A stretch of 64,000 nucleotides of DNA from Chenggangzhangella methanolivorans (GCF_019797865.1 NZ_CP081869.1:4168501-4232500), one strand, 5' to 3'; shown: positions 17,671-26,222, counted from the stretch's first letter. Made by a program: numbers and translations. Notes: generated by a model from the letters alone, not told the origin.

Positions 17671-18137
17671 GGGCGGGCCATCTTGCAGCCCGGCGCATAG
17701 GCGAGCGACCGGTCGAGCCCGCTCACGCACCATTCGACGCCCCAGGACAGGCTCGCGAAGCCCTGCTGCTCGGCGATGTTGTAGGAGACGAGGCGCTTGC
17801 GGCCGTCATTGGTGAAGCTGTGCGCGACGCAGAAACGGCGCGGAACGAAGGACAGGCCCCAGCTGCGATAGCCGACCTCGCGCGGGCGGCGGAACTCGAC
17901 GAGCTCGAGGCCGGAATTCCAGTAGGCCTTCTCGCGATGCGCGAAGGCGCTCGTCACCGACTTCAGCACCGCCGGGTCGTCGCAGCCCGGCAGCAGGCCC
18001 GAATAGCCGCGCTCGAACGCCGGGTCATGGCGATAGGTCACGACCGAGCCGCGGGGCGAATAGTCGGCGGCCGAGGCCGCGCCGACGCCGAGAACGGCCG
18101 CGGCGAGCGCCGCCGCAAGGATCACGATCCGTTTCAT
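17667..18137 (-). CDS. conserved periplasmic protein, unknown function
   Basis: 156 residues with a signal peptide (residues 1-23, ending ASAAD). The mature part contains four or five Cys, notably LPGCDD, RRFCVAHS, WCVSG and a final YAPGCKM, suggesting disulfides. The segment RSWGLSFVPRRFC and the SFTNDGRKRLVSYNI block look well conserved in style, but I do not recognise a named family. It is the first gene of a four-gene operon with RNase T2 (GTGA overlap), cupin and rlmJ. An extracellular or envelope role is inferred from the signal peptide only. Confidence 0.7.
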   Translation of the reverse strand: MKRIVILAAALAAAVLGVGAASAADYSPRGSVVTYRHDPAFERGYSGLLPGCDDPAVLKSVTSAFAHREKAYWNSGLELVEFRRPREVGYRSWGLSFVPRRFCVAHSFTNDGRKRLVSYNIAEQQGFASLSWGVEWCVSGLDRSLAYAPGCKMARP

Positions 18138-18404
18138 CTCATCCGTCCTCGGACTGCCCGTCGCGAGTCGGCCGCCGACCCCCGCGCGTCGACGGACAAT
18201 CTGTCGCCGTCCGGGCCAAATCAAGCAGCGCAGGGCGCGGTGGTTAAGCGGAGTCGCTTTTTCGTCAGGTGTGTCGGCGCGCCACGCCCGTGCGACCGGC
18301 GGCGCGCCGATCTCCGACGCTGTCCTCGACCCTGTCTTGGGATCGCCGCACGCAGGATGCTAGCGTCCGCGCCCCGACGCGAAGCAGGGAGGCCGGCCAT
18401 CGGC

Positions 18405-19637
18405 ATGCGACGTTTCGAGACCGCCCGCGAGGCGGCTTTGGCGCTCCGGCCGGACCGGCCGGTCTACGGGTTCCGCCCTCTCGTGCTGGAGGAGGACGCC
18501 AGGGCGTTCCTGTCGGCGTTCCGTGGAACCACCGCCTATGCGGTCAAGACCAACGGCGAGCCCTTCGTGCTGGAGCGGCTGGCGGCCGCGGGCGTCACCG
18601 CCTTCGACGTGGCAAGCCCCGCGGAGTTCGAGGCCGCGCGCGGCGCCTCGCCTGACGCGCTCCAGCTCTACATGCATCCGGTGAAGGCGCAGTCCGACAT
18701 CCGCCTCGCGCTCGAGACCTACGGCATCCGCACGCTTGCGCTCGATCACGAGGACGAGGTCGCGAAGATCCTTCGGATCGTGCGCGCGCAGGATCTCGAT
18801 CCGGAGGACGTCACCCTCTTTGTCCGCCTCGCCACCAAGGGGCATGCGGCCTACGAGCTGTCGAAGAAGTTCGGAGCCGCGCCGTCTCACGCCGTCGAGT
18901 TGCTGGAGCGGATCGACCGGGTGGGGTTCCGCGCCGGGCTCACCTTCCATGTCGGCAGCCAGGTCGAGGATCTCGGAACCTATGAGCGCGCGCTCGGCAC
19001 CGCCGCCTGGGTGCGGGGCCGCGCCGGCGTGGAGCTCGCCGGGCTCGACATCGGCGGCGGCTTTCCGGCGCGCTACGGCGAGGATCCGAAGCGACCGGCG
19101 CCGCCGGCCCCGGAAGTCGGCAAGCTCGTGAAGGACATCGAAGGCGAAATCGACGCCTGGGGCCTCGGCGACCTGCCGCTCGTCGCCGAGCCCGGCCGGG
19201 TGATCGTGGCGCGCTGCCTGTCGGTCATCGTCCGGGTGCTGCTGAAGAAGGGCCAGCGGCTCTACATCAATGACGGCGTCTGGAGCTCGCTATCGGACAG
19301 CTGGACCGGCCGCATCACCCTGCCGGCCCGTCTCATCCCGGACCCCGCGCGCCGCCGCGCGCAGAAAACCTCGGGCGAGAAGCTTGCGCCGTTCCGCGTC
19401 ATGGGCGCGACCTGCGATTCCGTGGACATTCTCAGCCGGCCGTTCTGGCTGCCCGACAGCGTCGACACCGGCGACTGGATCGAGATCGGCCATATCGGCG
19501 CCTACAGTCTCGCGCTTCGCACGCGCTTCAACGGCTTCTACCCGGACGACTTCGTCGAAATCGCGACCCCGTTCGAGGCCGGGGAGGGCCCGGAAGGCTT
19601 CGCGAGCCTCGAGACGCGCGGGGGCGCGGCAGGCTGA
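18405..19637 (+). CDS. type III PLP-dependent decarboxylase (ornithine/lysine decarboxylase-like)
   Basis: 410 residues. Alanine-racemase-fold decarboxylase: the PLP lysine is in YAVKTNGEP, followed by HVGSQVEDL (His stacking on PLP), DIGGGFPARYG and EPGRVIVA. The C-terminal active-site Cys lies in MGATCDSVDILSRPFWLPD, the form seen in ornithine decarboxylases rather than LysA. It probably makes putrescine or cadaverine. The start is taken at ATG 18405; AGGGAGG lies 12 bases upstream, slightly far, and an ATG at 18358 is possible. Monocistronic. Confidence 0.85.
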   Translation: MRRFETAREAALALRPDRPVYGFRPLVLEEDARAFLSAFRGTTAYAVKTNGEPFVLERLAAAGVTAFDVASPAEFEAARGASPDALQLYMHPVKAQSDIRLALETYGIRTLALDHEDEVAKILRIVRAQDLDPEDVTLFVRLATKGHAAYELSKKFGAAPSHAVELLERIDRVGFRAGLTFHVGSQVEDLGTYERALGTAAWVRGRAGVELAGLDIGGGFPARYGEDPKRPAPPAPEVGKLVKDIEGEIDAWGLGDLPLVAEPGRVIVARCLSVIVRVLLKKGQRLYINDGVWSSLSDSWTGRITLPARLIPDPARRRAQKTSGEKLAPFRVMGATCDSVDILSRPFWLPDSVDTGDWIEIGHIGAYSLALRTRFNGFYPDDFVEIATPFEAGEGPEGFASLETRGGAAG

Positions 19638-19718
19638 TGGCGAGGCTCGCGCTCATTCCCGTAGACCTTGATGACGGGCCGAAAGATGATTGCGAAAGCA
19701 GCGGACCAAGGGTAGGAC

Positions 19719-20129
19719 GTGGCGGCTTCTCGGATCACTCGCGACGAGATGTTCGATCCGATCTTCTCGGCGGACCCGTCTTTCCGTCCTCGATGGGTAG
19801 CGTTCACGGCGGAATGGTCCGATGAAGCGGAGCCGCCGCTCTATCTCGCCCTGGCCGAATTGGCCCGGCATGTCGTGGAATGTTTGAACGCGCAGCGGAC
19901 TGAGAACCTCGACGCGATCTTCGCTGTCGTCGAGCCCTGGCATGCCGATGGAGACGCCTACGTTCGTGAAGCCGCGACGATCGGCATGCTCGAGTCCCTG
20001 CAGAACCTGCTGGGAGGCGACGACCGCGGAGGTTCGGCCGTGGAGGCTTGGCTCGGCCCGGAGAGCAAACGCTGGTGGGACAAGCTCGACCGTTTTTGGG
20101 CCGGGAACTCTGACGCCCTTTCCTGCTAA
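19719..20129 (+). CDS. small conserved protein, DUF7674-like, unknown function
   Basis: 136 residues, no signal peptide, mostly helical. GTG start at 19719 after TAGGA; ATG 19749 is an alternative. Recognisable blocks are LYLALAELARHVVE, FAVVEPWHADGD, YVREAATIGMLESLQNLL and the terminal LGPESKRWWDKLDRFW. This pattern resembles a small family of stand-alone proteins often found near polymorphic-toxin immunity genes, but no toxin gene is next to it. The family name is from memory and should be treated as tentative. Its codon usage looks less GC-biased than its neighbours. Confidence 0.55.
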   Translation: MAASRITRDEMFDPIFSADPSFRPRWVAFTAEWSDEAEPPLYLALAELARHVVECLNAQRTENLDAIFAVVEPWHADGDAYVREAATIGMLESLQNLLGGDDRGGSAVEAWLGPESKRWWDKLDRFWAGNSDALSC

Positions 20130-20150
20130 CGCTGAAGGCTGCGTTCCGCC

Positions 20151-21224
20151 CTACCTCTCGCCCCTGAAGACGATCGGGAAGCTCTCGGGCTTTCCGGCGC
20201 CGTCGCATTCTTCCTTGGCGCGGTACTCGATCATGCGGAAGGCCGCTCCGACCCATTCCCAGAGCCCGACCTGCCCGCAATCGGCCGCGCTGCGGCCCTT
20301 GTCGAAGGCCTTCAGCTCGCGCCGTTCGGGGTCGTAGGCGACGTTGGCGAGGGTGTCGGTGCCGGTCCAGCCGATCGACTCCACGAAGGCGGCGAACAGC
20401 AGCGGGTCGAACCGGTCGGCGGCCTTCGATGGATCCTCGACGAACAGCACGTAGTCGACATTGTAGGAGCCCGAGGCGCAGACGATCGCCCACAGGGTGC
20501 GCCCGGTCCCGAGATCGGCCGCAAACGACTGTTCGGCGAGGAACGAGGGCGTCGTCTCGGTCTGGTCCCAGACCGGGCAGTCGCGCCCCACCATGATCTT
20601 GCGCAGCGTCTCGGGGATCTCGTCGCGCCCGACGTCGCGCCGCCGGCCTGACAGCGCGCCCGGCGCCGCGGCGCCGATCAGACCGGCGAGCGCGTCCTGC
20701 CGGGCGACGCGGCCCTGGCGGGCGTCGAGCTCGGCGGCCGCGGCCGCAAAGCCCGGCAGGGGGAGCGCCGCGGAAACCTGCTCGCCGCCTTCGCCCGACA
20801 CCGTGACATGAAGCACCTTGCCACGCCGCAGGAACGGTAGCAGCCGCCGGGTCGCGGCGTCGGAGAGGCGAAGCTCGGTCGTGTCCGCCGCAGGGCCGGG
20901 GCCGCTCGACAGGTCCGAGCCCGAGGCGAAGCGCAGCGGCGGGCCCCCGTCGATAATGACGGCGATGCGCGGCCGCGGCGCCGGCCGCTCGGCTCCGACC
21001 AGCACGACGACGAGCCGCGCGGGCGCGTCCTTGGCGGGCTCGCGCACCACGGAGAGGCGCACGGACGTCGCGCCGGAGGCCGCCGCTTCAGTCGAGGCGC
21101 GGCAATCGCCGGGGGCGGCCTGCGCGGCGCAGGCCGTCTTCCAGGATTCGAACACGCCTTCGGCCGCGGCGGCGGTCGAAGCGGCCGACAGGCAGAGAGC
21201 GAACGCTGCGAGGCAGGTCTTCAT
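20151..21224 (-). CDS. DUF1176 family periplasmic protein
   Basis: 357 residues. The signal peptide (residues 1-20, ending AAAAEG) is followed by an N-terminal half with invasion-associated-locus-B-like features (WKTACAAQ, DCRAST, VREPAKD, IDGGPPLRF). The C-terminal half has the DUF1176 blocks TLWAIVCASGSYNVDYVLFV and AYDPERRELKAFDKGRSAADCGQVGLWEW (parts). Paired cysteines in each half suggest disulfides. The function of the family is unknown; it is probably periplasmic. Monocistronic, divergent from the small secreted-protein cluster at 21432. Confidence 0.82.
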   Translation of the reverse strand: MKTCLAAFALCLSAASTAAAAEGVFESWKTACAAQAAPGDCRASTEAAASGATSVRLSVVREPAKDAPARLVVVLVGAERPAPRPRIAVIIDGGPPLRFASGSDLSSGPGPAADTTELRLSDAATRRLLPFLRRGKVLHVTVSGEGGEQVSAALPLPGFAAAAAELDARQGRVARQDALAGLIGAAAPGALSGRRRDVGRDEIPETLRKIMVGRDCPVWDQTETTPSFLAEQSFAADLGTGRTLWAIVCASGSYNVDYVLFVEDPSKAADRFDPLLFAAFVESIGWTGTDTLANVAYDPERRELKAFDKGRSAADCGQVGLWEWVGAAFRMIEYRAKEECDGAGKPESFPIVFRGER

Positions 21225-21431
21225 CGAACGTCTCGCCTTTCTCCCGCGGGGCGGTCTTGTCGATCACGAACTCGTTACCAGATGGCTTGGGGCCGGAACG
21301 AAGGGTGGGGCCGAGGCCGCCGTTAAAGCGGTCTATAGCGAGGTGGGGCGGCGCCTTGAACGCGTCTTTCGGCCCGCTCGGCGGAAACTCCGCCGGAAGC
21401 CGAGGACGCAAGAGAGAAACCGGAGAAACCT

Positions 21432-21790
21432 ATGAAGAGAATGTTCGTCTACGCAATCGCCGGCGCCATCGGCGTGACGGGAGTGGCCGAGACCATTCCG
21501 CAGGCTTTCGCATCCGAGAGCAAGGCTCCGCGTTCGCTGGAGCAGATCCGCGAGCAGGTTCGGTCCGAGGCGATGACGAGCCTCGCCAAGGCGACGTCCA
21601 GACGGTCGGCCGGCGCTGGCGCGGCGGCGGACGCCACTGGGGCGGTCGCCGCTATTACGGCGGACGCCGGTTCTACGGCGGTCGGCGCTATTACGGCGGT
21701 CGGCGCTACTACGGCCGGCGCTACTATTACGGCCCGCGCCGCTATTACGGCCGGCGTTATCGTCCCGGCATCTATTTCGGCATCTACTGA
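21432..21790 (+). CDS. small secreted Arg/Gly/Tyr-repeat protein A (one frameshift)
   Basis: About 119 residues after restoring one G near 21591. The signal peptide (FVYAIAGAIGVTGVAET) leads into the module APRSLEQIREQVRSEAMTSL, GDVQTV and RRW, then a tail of near-perfect GRRYYG-type repeats ending RPGIYFGIY. Without the repair the tail becomes an unlikely Ala/Thr-rich stretch. The ATG has GGAG upstream. It shares its N-terminal module with the genes at 21943, 22475 and 23565. A terminator follows at 21813. No known domain. The strongly basic tail suggests binding to a polyanion such as nucleic acid or lipopolysaccharide, which is inference. Confidence 0.7.
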
Positions 21791-21812
21791 TCGGTAGACC
21801 GATCTGGTTCGA

Positions 21813-21845
21813 AGAGCCCCGGCGCCCCCGCGCCGGGGCTCTTTC
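21813..21845 (+). terminator. rho-independent terminator after protein A
   Basis: AGAGCCCCGGCG/CGCCGGGGCTCT with a short C-rich loop, followed by TTT. Confidence 0.8.
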
Positions 21846-21942
21846 CGTTTCGGCCGCCCTATTTGCCCGCCGGCGCAACCAAACCGGCGTCCCGCGGGTT
21901 TGCGAAGCGAACGGCGAAACCGAGAAAAGAAAGGATCGCCCC

Positions 21943-22289
21943 ATGAGGAAGTTCACGATCGTCGCAGTCGCGGCCGCATTCGGCGTCGCGGGAGCGGCCG
22001 AGACCGTGCAGCCTGCGGCGGCCGCAGAAACCAATGCGGCGCCGCGCTCGCTTGAGCAGGTGCGCGAGAACGCGATGACGGCGATGTACGCCGGCGACCT
22101 CCAGCAGGTGCGAGACCGCAGGGCGGGTCGCGCCTGGCGCGGCGGCGGCAAGTGGCGCGGCGGCCGCAGCTGGCGCGGCGCCGCTATTACGGCGGACGCC
22201 GATATGCCGGCCGGCGCTATTACGGCCCGCGCCGTTACTATGGCGGCCGGCGCTACCGTCCGGGCCTCGTGATCGGCATCCGCCCGTAA
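21943..22289 (+). CDS. small secreted Arg/Gly/Tyr-repeat protein B (one frameshift)
   Basis: About 115 residues once one C is restored near 22184. The signal peptide (VAAAFGVAGAAETV) and the module APRSLEQVRENAMTAM, GDLQQVRDRRAGRAWRG are followed, after the repair, by RRYYGGRRYAGRRYYG-type repeats and the end RPGLVIGIRP. The ATG at 21943 follows GAAAGGA. It is a close relative of protein A in both module and tail, with its own terminator at 22310. Function unknown. Confidence 0.7.
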
Positions 22290-22309
22290 ATCACCACGCC
22301 GCAACCAGA

Positions 22310-22344
22310 GGCCGGACCGGCTCGCCAGCCGGCCCGGCCGTTTT
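22310..22344 (+). terminator. rho-independent terminator after protein B
   Basis: GGCCGGACCGGCT/AGCCGGCCCGGCC (one mismatch), followed by GTTTT. Confidence 0.65.
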
Positions 22345-22474
22345 GCGTCCGGCCTCGATCACGCCGTGGTCACGCCGCTTTGACGCAACGCAAAAGCCCC
22401 TCCGGCTGTTGGCCTTGTGAGGACGATAAAGTCAGCCGCCGACCGGCGGCCGGCATGCAGGAGCAGCGCATTTC

Positions 22475-22987
22475 ATGAGAAAGTTCTTCGCCATCGCGAT
22501 CGCCGGCGTCATCGGCGTCGCGGGATACGCCGAGACGACGCCGCGCGCCCACGCCGCGGACGGTCGCGCCGCGCCTCGCTCGATCGACGAGATCCGCGCC
22601 AACGCGCTCGCCGAAATGCAGGCCGGCAACCTGATGGAGGTCCGCAAGGGCCGGAGAGCGGGCCGCAGCTGGCGGGGCGGGCGCAGCTTCCGCGGCGGCA
22701 GAAGCTATCGCGGGCGCAGCTTCCGAGGCGGCCGGAACTGGCGGGGCCGCGGCTACGGCTACCGGCGCCATTACGGCGGCCGGCGCTACTATCGCGGCCG
22801 GCGCGGCTATGGCGGCGCGGTCGCGGCCGGCGTCGCGGGCTTCGCGCTCGGGGCGATCGCGGCCGACGCGGCGCGCTCGGCTCCCCGCTCGCGGAGCAAG
22901 CAGTGGTGCGCCAACCGCTACCGGTCCTACGACTGGGCGTCGGGCACCTACGTGACCTATGACGGCGTCCGGCGCGCCTGCCCGTAA
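22475..22987 (+). CDS. BA14K-family secreted protein C with RGG/GRS-rich middle
   Basis: 170 residues, intact. The signal peptide (FAIAIAGVIGVAGYAET), then the cluster module APRSIDEIRANALAEMQAGN and LMEVRKGRRAGRSWRGG. The Arg/Gly/Tyr tail is followed by a hydrophobic Gly/Ala segment (AVAAGVAGFALGAIAADAA) and a C-terminal BA14K motif: WCANRYRSYDWASGTYV and YDGVRRACP. BA14K proteins of Brucella are immunoreactive and reported to be lectin-like. It links the otherwise unnamed cluster to the BA14K group. The four genes share only the N-terminal half. A terminator follows. Confidence 0.82.
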   Translation: MRKFFAIAIAGVIGVAGYAETTPRAHAADGRAAPRSIDEIRANALAEMQAGNLMEVRKGRRAGRSWRGGRSFRGGRSYRGRSFRGGRNWRGRGYGYRRHYGGRRYYRGRRGYGGAVAAGVAGFALGAIAADAARSAPRSRSKQWCANRYRSYDWASGTYVTYDGVRRACP

Positions 22988-23015
22988 GGCGCGAGCCCGA
23001 TCCGACGTCCATCCG

Positions 23016-23047
23016 CCCCGGCGCTGAGACAGCGCCGGGGTTTTTTG
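23016..23047 (+). terminator. rho-independent terminator after protein C
   Basis: CCCCGGCGCT/AGCGCCGGGG with a GAGAC loop, followed by TTTTTTG. Very clear. Confidence 0.9.
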
Positions 23048-23122
23048 TCGGCTCGACAGCCGGAACGACGGGCCGCCGCGGACGTTCGCTTCATAGGGAA
23101 CGAACATCGAACGGAGGCAGAC

Positions 23123-23434
23123 ATGCTGGACAAGAGCACCCCCTCGAGCCGCACCGACGAGCGTCGCGCGGCCGACCCGAACGCCCCGACGCCGGACACG
23201 CCCGTGCAGCGGGGTCGACCCCAATCCGAAGACCGCGCCCGATCCCGAAAGCAACGCGGAGAAGGATCCCTCCGATTGGGTGTCGGGCGATGATCCGATG
23301 ACCGGCGCGCAGCGTCCTATCTCAAGACTCTCTCCGAGGAGACCGGCGCCGCCGCCTATCGCGACGACCTCACCAAGGCCGAGGCCTCGACGCTGATCGA
23401 CGAATTAAAGGACGCGCGCAACGCCAAGAGGTGA
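23123..23434 (+). CDS. DUF3072 family protein (two frameshifts)
   Basis: About 104 residues after restoring one base near 23214 and one near 23313. The reconstructed parts VDPNPKTAPDPESNAEKDP, SDWVSGDDPMTGAQ, RSYLKTLSEETG and LTKAEASTLIDEL match the DUF3072 pattern (an acidic linker, then a SAP-like helical C terminus). It has no signal peptide, so it is cytoplasmic and unrelated to the secreted cluster it interrupts. The ATG at 23123 follows CGGAGG. Function unknown; small DUF3072 proteins are widespread in soil bacteria. Confidence 0.72.
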
Positions 23435-23564
23435 CGACGCGCGTCGCGGCCCTAGATCATCGTTCACCGCATGATCGTGACGGGCTGGAGCGCATGGCGC
23501 GACCCGGCTTCCGCCTCGAAGCGGGCCCCTTGGGCGCGGGGCGGGAGAAACCGGAGGACATGCC

Positions 23565-23903
23565 ATGAAGAAGACGCTGCTCTACGCACTGGCCGGCGCG
23601 TTCGCGCTCGCGGGGATCACCGAGACGGTCCCGGCGCGCGCGGAAGGCGCCGGGCCGAGCCCGCGCTCGCTCGAGGAACTGCGCGCCGAGGTTCGCGGCG
23701 AAGCGATGACGAGCCTGAAGCTCGGCCAGCTTCAGGAGGTGCGCCATCGCCGCTGGCACAAGCGCCGCTACGTTCGCCGCCGCGGCGTCTTCCGCAGCCG
23801 GACAATGTCGCGCGTCCATCGCCGCGGCGCCTGGTGCGGCAAGTATGTCGGTCGCCGGTGCTACTACACGCCCCGGGCGCTCCGGCCCTTCCGTCAGCGT
23901 TGA
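23565..23903 (+). CDS. small secreted basic protein D of the same family
   Basis: 112 residues, intact. The signal peptide (LLYALAGAFALAGITETV) and module SPRSLEELRAEVRGEAMTSL, GQLQEVRHRRW align closely with protein A. The tail is short and Arg-rich (HKRRYVRRRG onward) and ends with a Cys pair (AWCGKYVGRRCYYTP) instead of GRRYYG repeats or BA14K. GGAG lies upstream of the ATG. Same strand and orientation as A-C, separated from C by the DUF3072 gene. Function unknown. Confidence 0.75.
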   Translation: MKKTLLYALAGAFALAGITETVPARAEGAGPSPRSLEELRAEVRGEAMTSLKLGQLQEVRHRRWHKRRYVRRRGVFRSRTMSRVHRRGAWCGKYVGRRCYYTPRALRPFRQR

Positions 23904-23942
23904 TCGAGACGACCTCCGGGCGCGCCTTCAGCGCGCCCGGAC

Positions 23943-25206
23943 CTAGCCGCTGGCTGCGGCGGAGCCCTGCGGCTCCGCAAGACGGTCGAGCTGGGATCTG
24001 ATGTGCGCGGCCTCGGCCGCGCTGTTGGCGAGCGCGATCGCCCTGTCGAAGGCGACCCGGGCCTCGGCCTTGCGGCCAAGCTCCAGCAGCAGCGCCCCGG
24101 TCACGCCGTGGAAGTAGAAATAGCCCGACAGCCGCTCGCCGAGCGGAGCGATGAGGTCGAGCGCGGCCTCCGGTCCCGAAACCTTCGACAGCGCGACCGC
24201 GCGGTTCAGCGTCACGACCGGCGAGGCTGCAGGCGCTCGAGCGCCGCATAGAGGGCGTCGATCTCGCGCCAGTCGGTCTGCGCGAAGGTCTTGGCGCGGG
24301 TGTGGATCGCGGCGATCGCGGCCTGGATCTGGTAGGCGCCCGGCCGGCGGTGGCGCAGAGCCTTGTCGACCAGCGCGAGGCCCTCGGCGATCATCGGCCG
24401 GTCCCACACGCCCCGGTTCTGGTCCTCGAGCAGGATAATCTCGCCCTCGGGCGAATGGCGCGCGGCGGCGCGGGCGTGCTGCAGCAACATGAGGGCCGCA
24501 AGCCCCATGATCTCAGGCTCGGCGGGAAAGAGGCGCAGCAGCAGGCGCGCCAGCCTGATCGCCTCGTCGCACAGCGCGGCGCGCGCCTCGACCTCGTCGG
24601 AGGAGGCCGAATAGCCTTCGTTGAACACGAGATAGACCATCGCGGCCACGACCCCGAGGCGCTCTGCGCGCTCGGCCGCGCCCGGCGTCTCGAACGGCAC
24701 GCCGGCCGTCGCGACCTTGGCCTTGGCGCGCGTGATGCGCTGCTCCATGGCGCTCTCGCCGACAAGGAACGCGCGGGCGATCTGGCGCACGCTGAGGCCC
24801 GACACGATCCGGAGCGCGAGCGCGATCTGCTGGGTGGCGGGCAGGTCCTTGTGGCAGCACACGAACAGGAGCCGCAGGATGTCGTCGCGATAGTCGGACT
24901 GGTCGAGCCGGTCGGCCATGTCGGCTTCGGCGTCGTCGAGATCGGAGATCGCGTCCTCGTCGGGAAGCGCCGTCTGGCGGGAAAGCCGGCGCTTGCCGTC
25001 GAGCGCGACGTTGCGCCCGACGAAGATCAGCCAGGCGGCCGGATCGCGCGGCGGGCCCTTGTCGGCCAGGTCTTCAGCGCGCGCAGGCTCGCCTCCTGGA
25101 ACGCCTCCTCGGCGACGTCGAGGTCGCGGAAGTAGCGAAGGAGCGCCGCGACCGCCTGCGGCCGCGCGGCGGCGAGCGCCTTGTCGATCCAGGCGATGTC
25201 GGTCAT
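23943..25206 (-). CDS. ECF42-like RNA polymerase sigma factor with TPR-like C terminus (two frameshifts)
   Basis: About 421 residues after single-base repairs near 25068 and 24233. Sigma2 (DLDVAEEAFQEASLRALKTW, then PPRDPAAWLIFVGRN) and sigma4 (QQIALALRIVSGLSVRQIAR, then SAMEQRITRAK) are followed by a 200-residue helical extension (YLVFNEGYSA, LNRAVALSKV) typical of the DUF6596/ECF42 group. These have no anti-sigma factor and are thought to be controlled through the C-terminal extension. The ATG at 25206 overlaps the stop of the DGPF gene upstream, the standard ECF42 arrangement. Target genes are unknown, possibly the DGPF gene itself. Confidence 0.85.
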
Positions 25207-25592
25207 GGCACGGGATCTCGCGCGGGTTCGAGGGTCGCGGGGTCGTAGTAGCCGACTGGCCGGATCTCGTAGGAGCCGCCGGGATTGACCTTGCCGAGCG
25301 CGCGAGCGGCGTCGAGCGCCTCCTCGAGCGAGGCGACGTCGAGGATGTAGAAGCCGAGAAGCTGCTCCTTGGTCTCGGCGAACGGGCCGTCGATCACGAG
25401 CGGAGGCTCCACGGACTTGCGCAGCGTGGTGGCGGCGGTGGTGGGCAGCAGGCGGGCGTTCGGTCCGAGCTTGCCCTCGGCCGCAAGCTGGCGCTTCACG
25501 CCCTGGAGCTTCTCCATGACCGCCTCGTCCTCTTCCTTGGACCAGGAGGTGACCGTCGCTTCGGAGTGGTAGCAAAGAACAGCGTAGAGCAT
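25203..25592 (-). CDS. YCII-related DGPF-domain protein, ECF42 partner
   Basis: 129 residues with a ferredoxin-like YCII fold: MLYAVLCYHSEATV, a helical middle, then the eponymous motif IDGPFAETKEQLLGFYILD (DGPF) and a C-terminal strand region VEIRP-like (YEIRPVGYY). DGPF genes are the usual target and partner of ECF42 sigma factors. Its stop overlaps the sigma start (ATGA). The biochemical role is not established. Confidence 0.9.
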   Translation of the reverse strand: MLYAVLCYHSEATVTSWSKEEDEAVMEKLQGVKRQLAAEGKLGPNARLLPTTAATTLRKSVEPPLVIDGPFAETKEQLLGFYILDVASLEEALDAARALGKVNPGGSYEIRPVGYYDPATLEPARDPVP

Positions 25593-25678
25593 CGTCGCGT
25601 GACCCGGTTCGTGATCTGAGGACGAGCGAGCCTAGCGCGCGCCGACAGGCGGCCGGAAATTTTGTCGTAGGCGCGGCC

Positions 25679-26222
25679 TCAGGCGGCGTCCGACAGCCGC
25701 GCCGCGGCTCGCAGCGAGGCCCGGGCGGCGGCCTCGGCGGCGGATTTGGCCGCGTGCGCCGGAGCGTTGACGACCTGGAGGTTGCCGAGGCCCCAATAGG
25801 ACAGGAGCTCTGCGTAAGGGCGGTCGCGCAGATCGCGCCAGACCTCGTGCAGCGGCGTGCGGTGGTCGATCTCCGCGCCCTTCAGGAGGCGCTTGTCGGT
25901 CAGCGCGCAGCGGTGGCGCTGGACCCGCGCCACGATCTTGCGGGCGCCCTGCGGGGCGAGCCAGAACCGCCACGCGGCGACGCAGGCCGAATGCCACGCG
26001 GCGCGCGCGTTCGGCGCGCCCGCGCCCCACAGATCTTCGTGCCATCCCAGGCGGAACACCGGCTGGCCACAGACGACGCAGCGCCCGGGCGCAGCGCCCT
26101 CGGCGCGAAACGGCTGCGGCGGCAGGCGAAATCCGGCCTTGATCTCGGGGCGCGCTCCAGCGCCAGCCCACGGGCGTCTCGCTCTTGGCGGCGAGCGCGC
26201 GGGCGAGCCGATCTGCACGCAA
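25679..26222 (-). CDS. HNH-like zinc-finger protein, possible nuclease (one frameshift)
   Basis: About 181 residues after one base is restored near 26155, joining ALAAKSETPVGWRWSA to IKAGFRLPPQPFRAEG. The zinc-finger part has CVVCGQ, then WHSACVAAW, and later the HNH-like core EIDHRTPLHEVWRD, followed by NLQVVNAPAHAAKSAAEA, where N, H and K fit an HNH metal-binding end. The final zinc ligands are partly Ala, so activity is uncertain. TTG is the likely start at 26222. It is not next to a methyltransferase or phage gene. It may be a domesticated or defence nuclease. Confidence 0.6.

Noticed and set aside
17820-18404. 195-residue N-terminal extension of the decarboxylase
   Set aside because: It runs antisense through the periplasmic protein gene and carries no motif; the start at 18405 gives normal length.
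18405-19637. Calling the PLP decarboxylase LysA
   Set aside because: The Cys loop (MGATCDSVDIL) and overall form fit ornithine/lysine decarboxylases better than diaminopimelate decarboxylase.
21640-21780. Tandem GGCGGxCGxCxCTATTAC units as a DNA satellite
   Set aside because: They encode GRRYYG repeats in frame once one base is restored, so they are coding.
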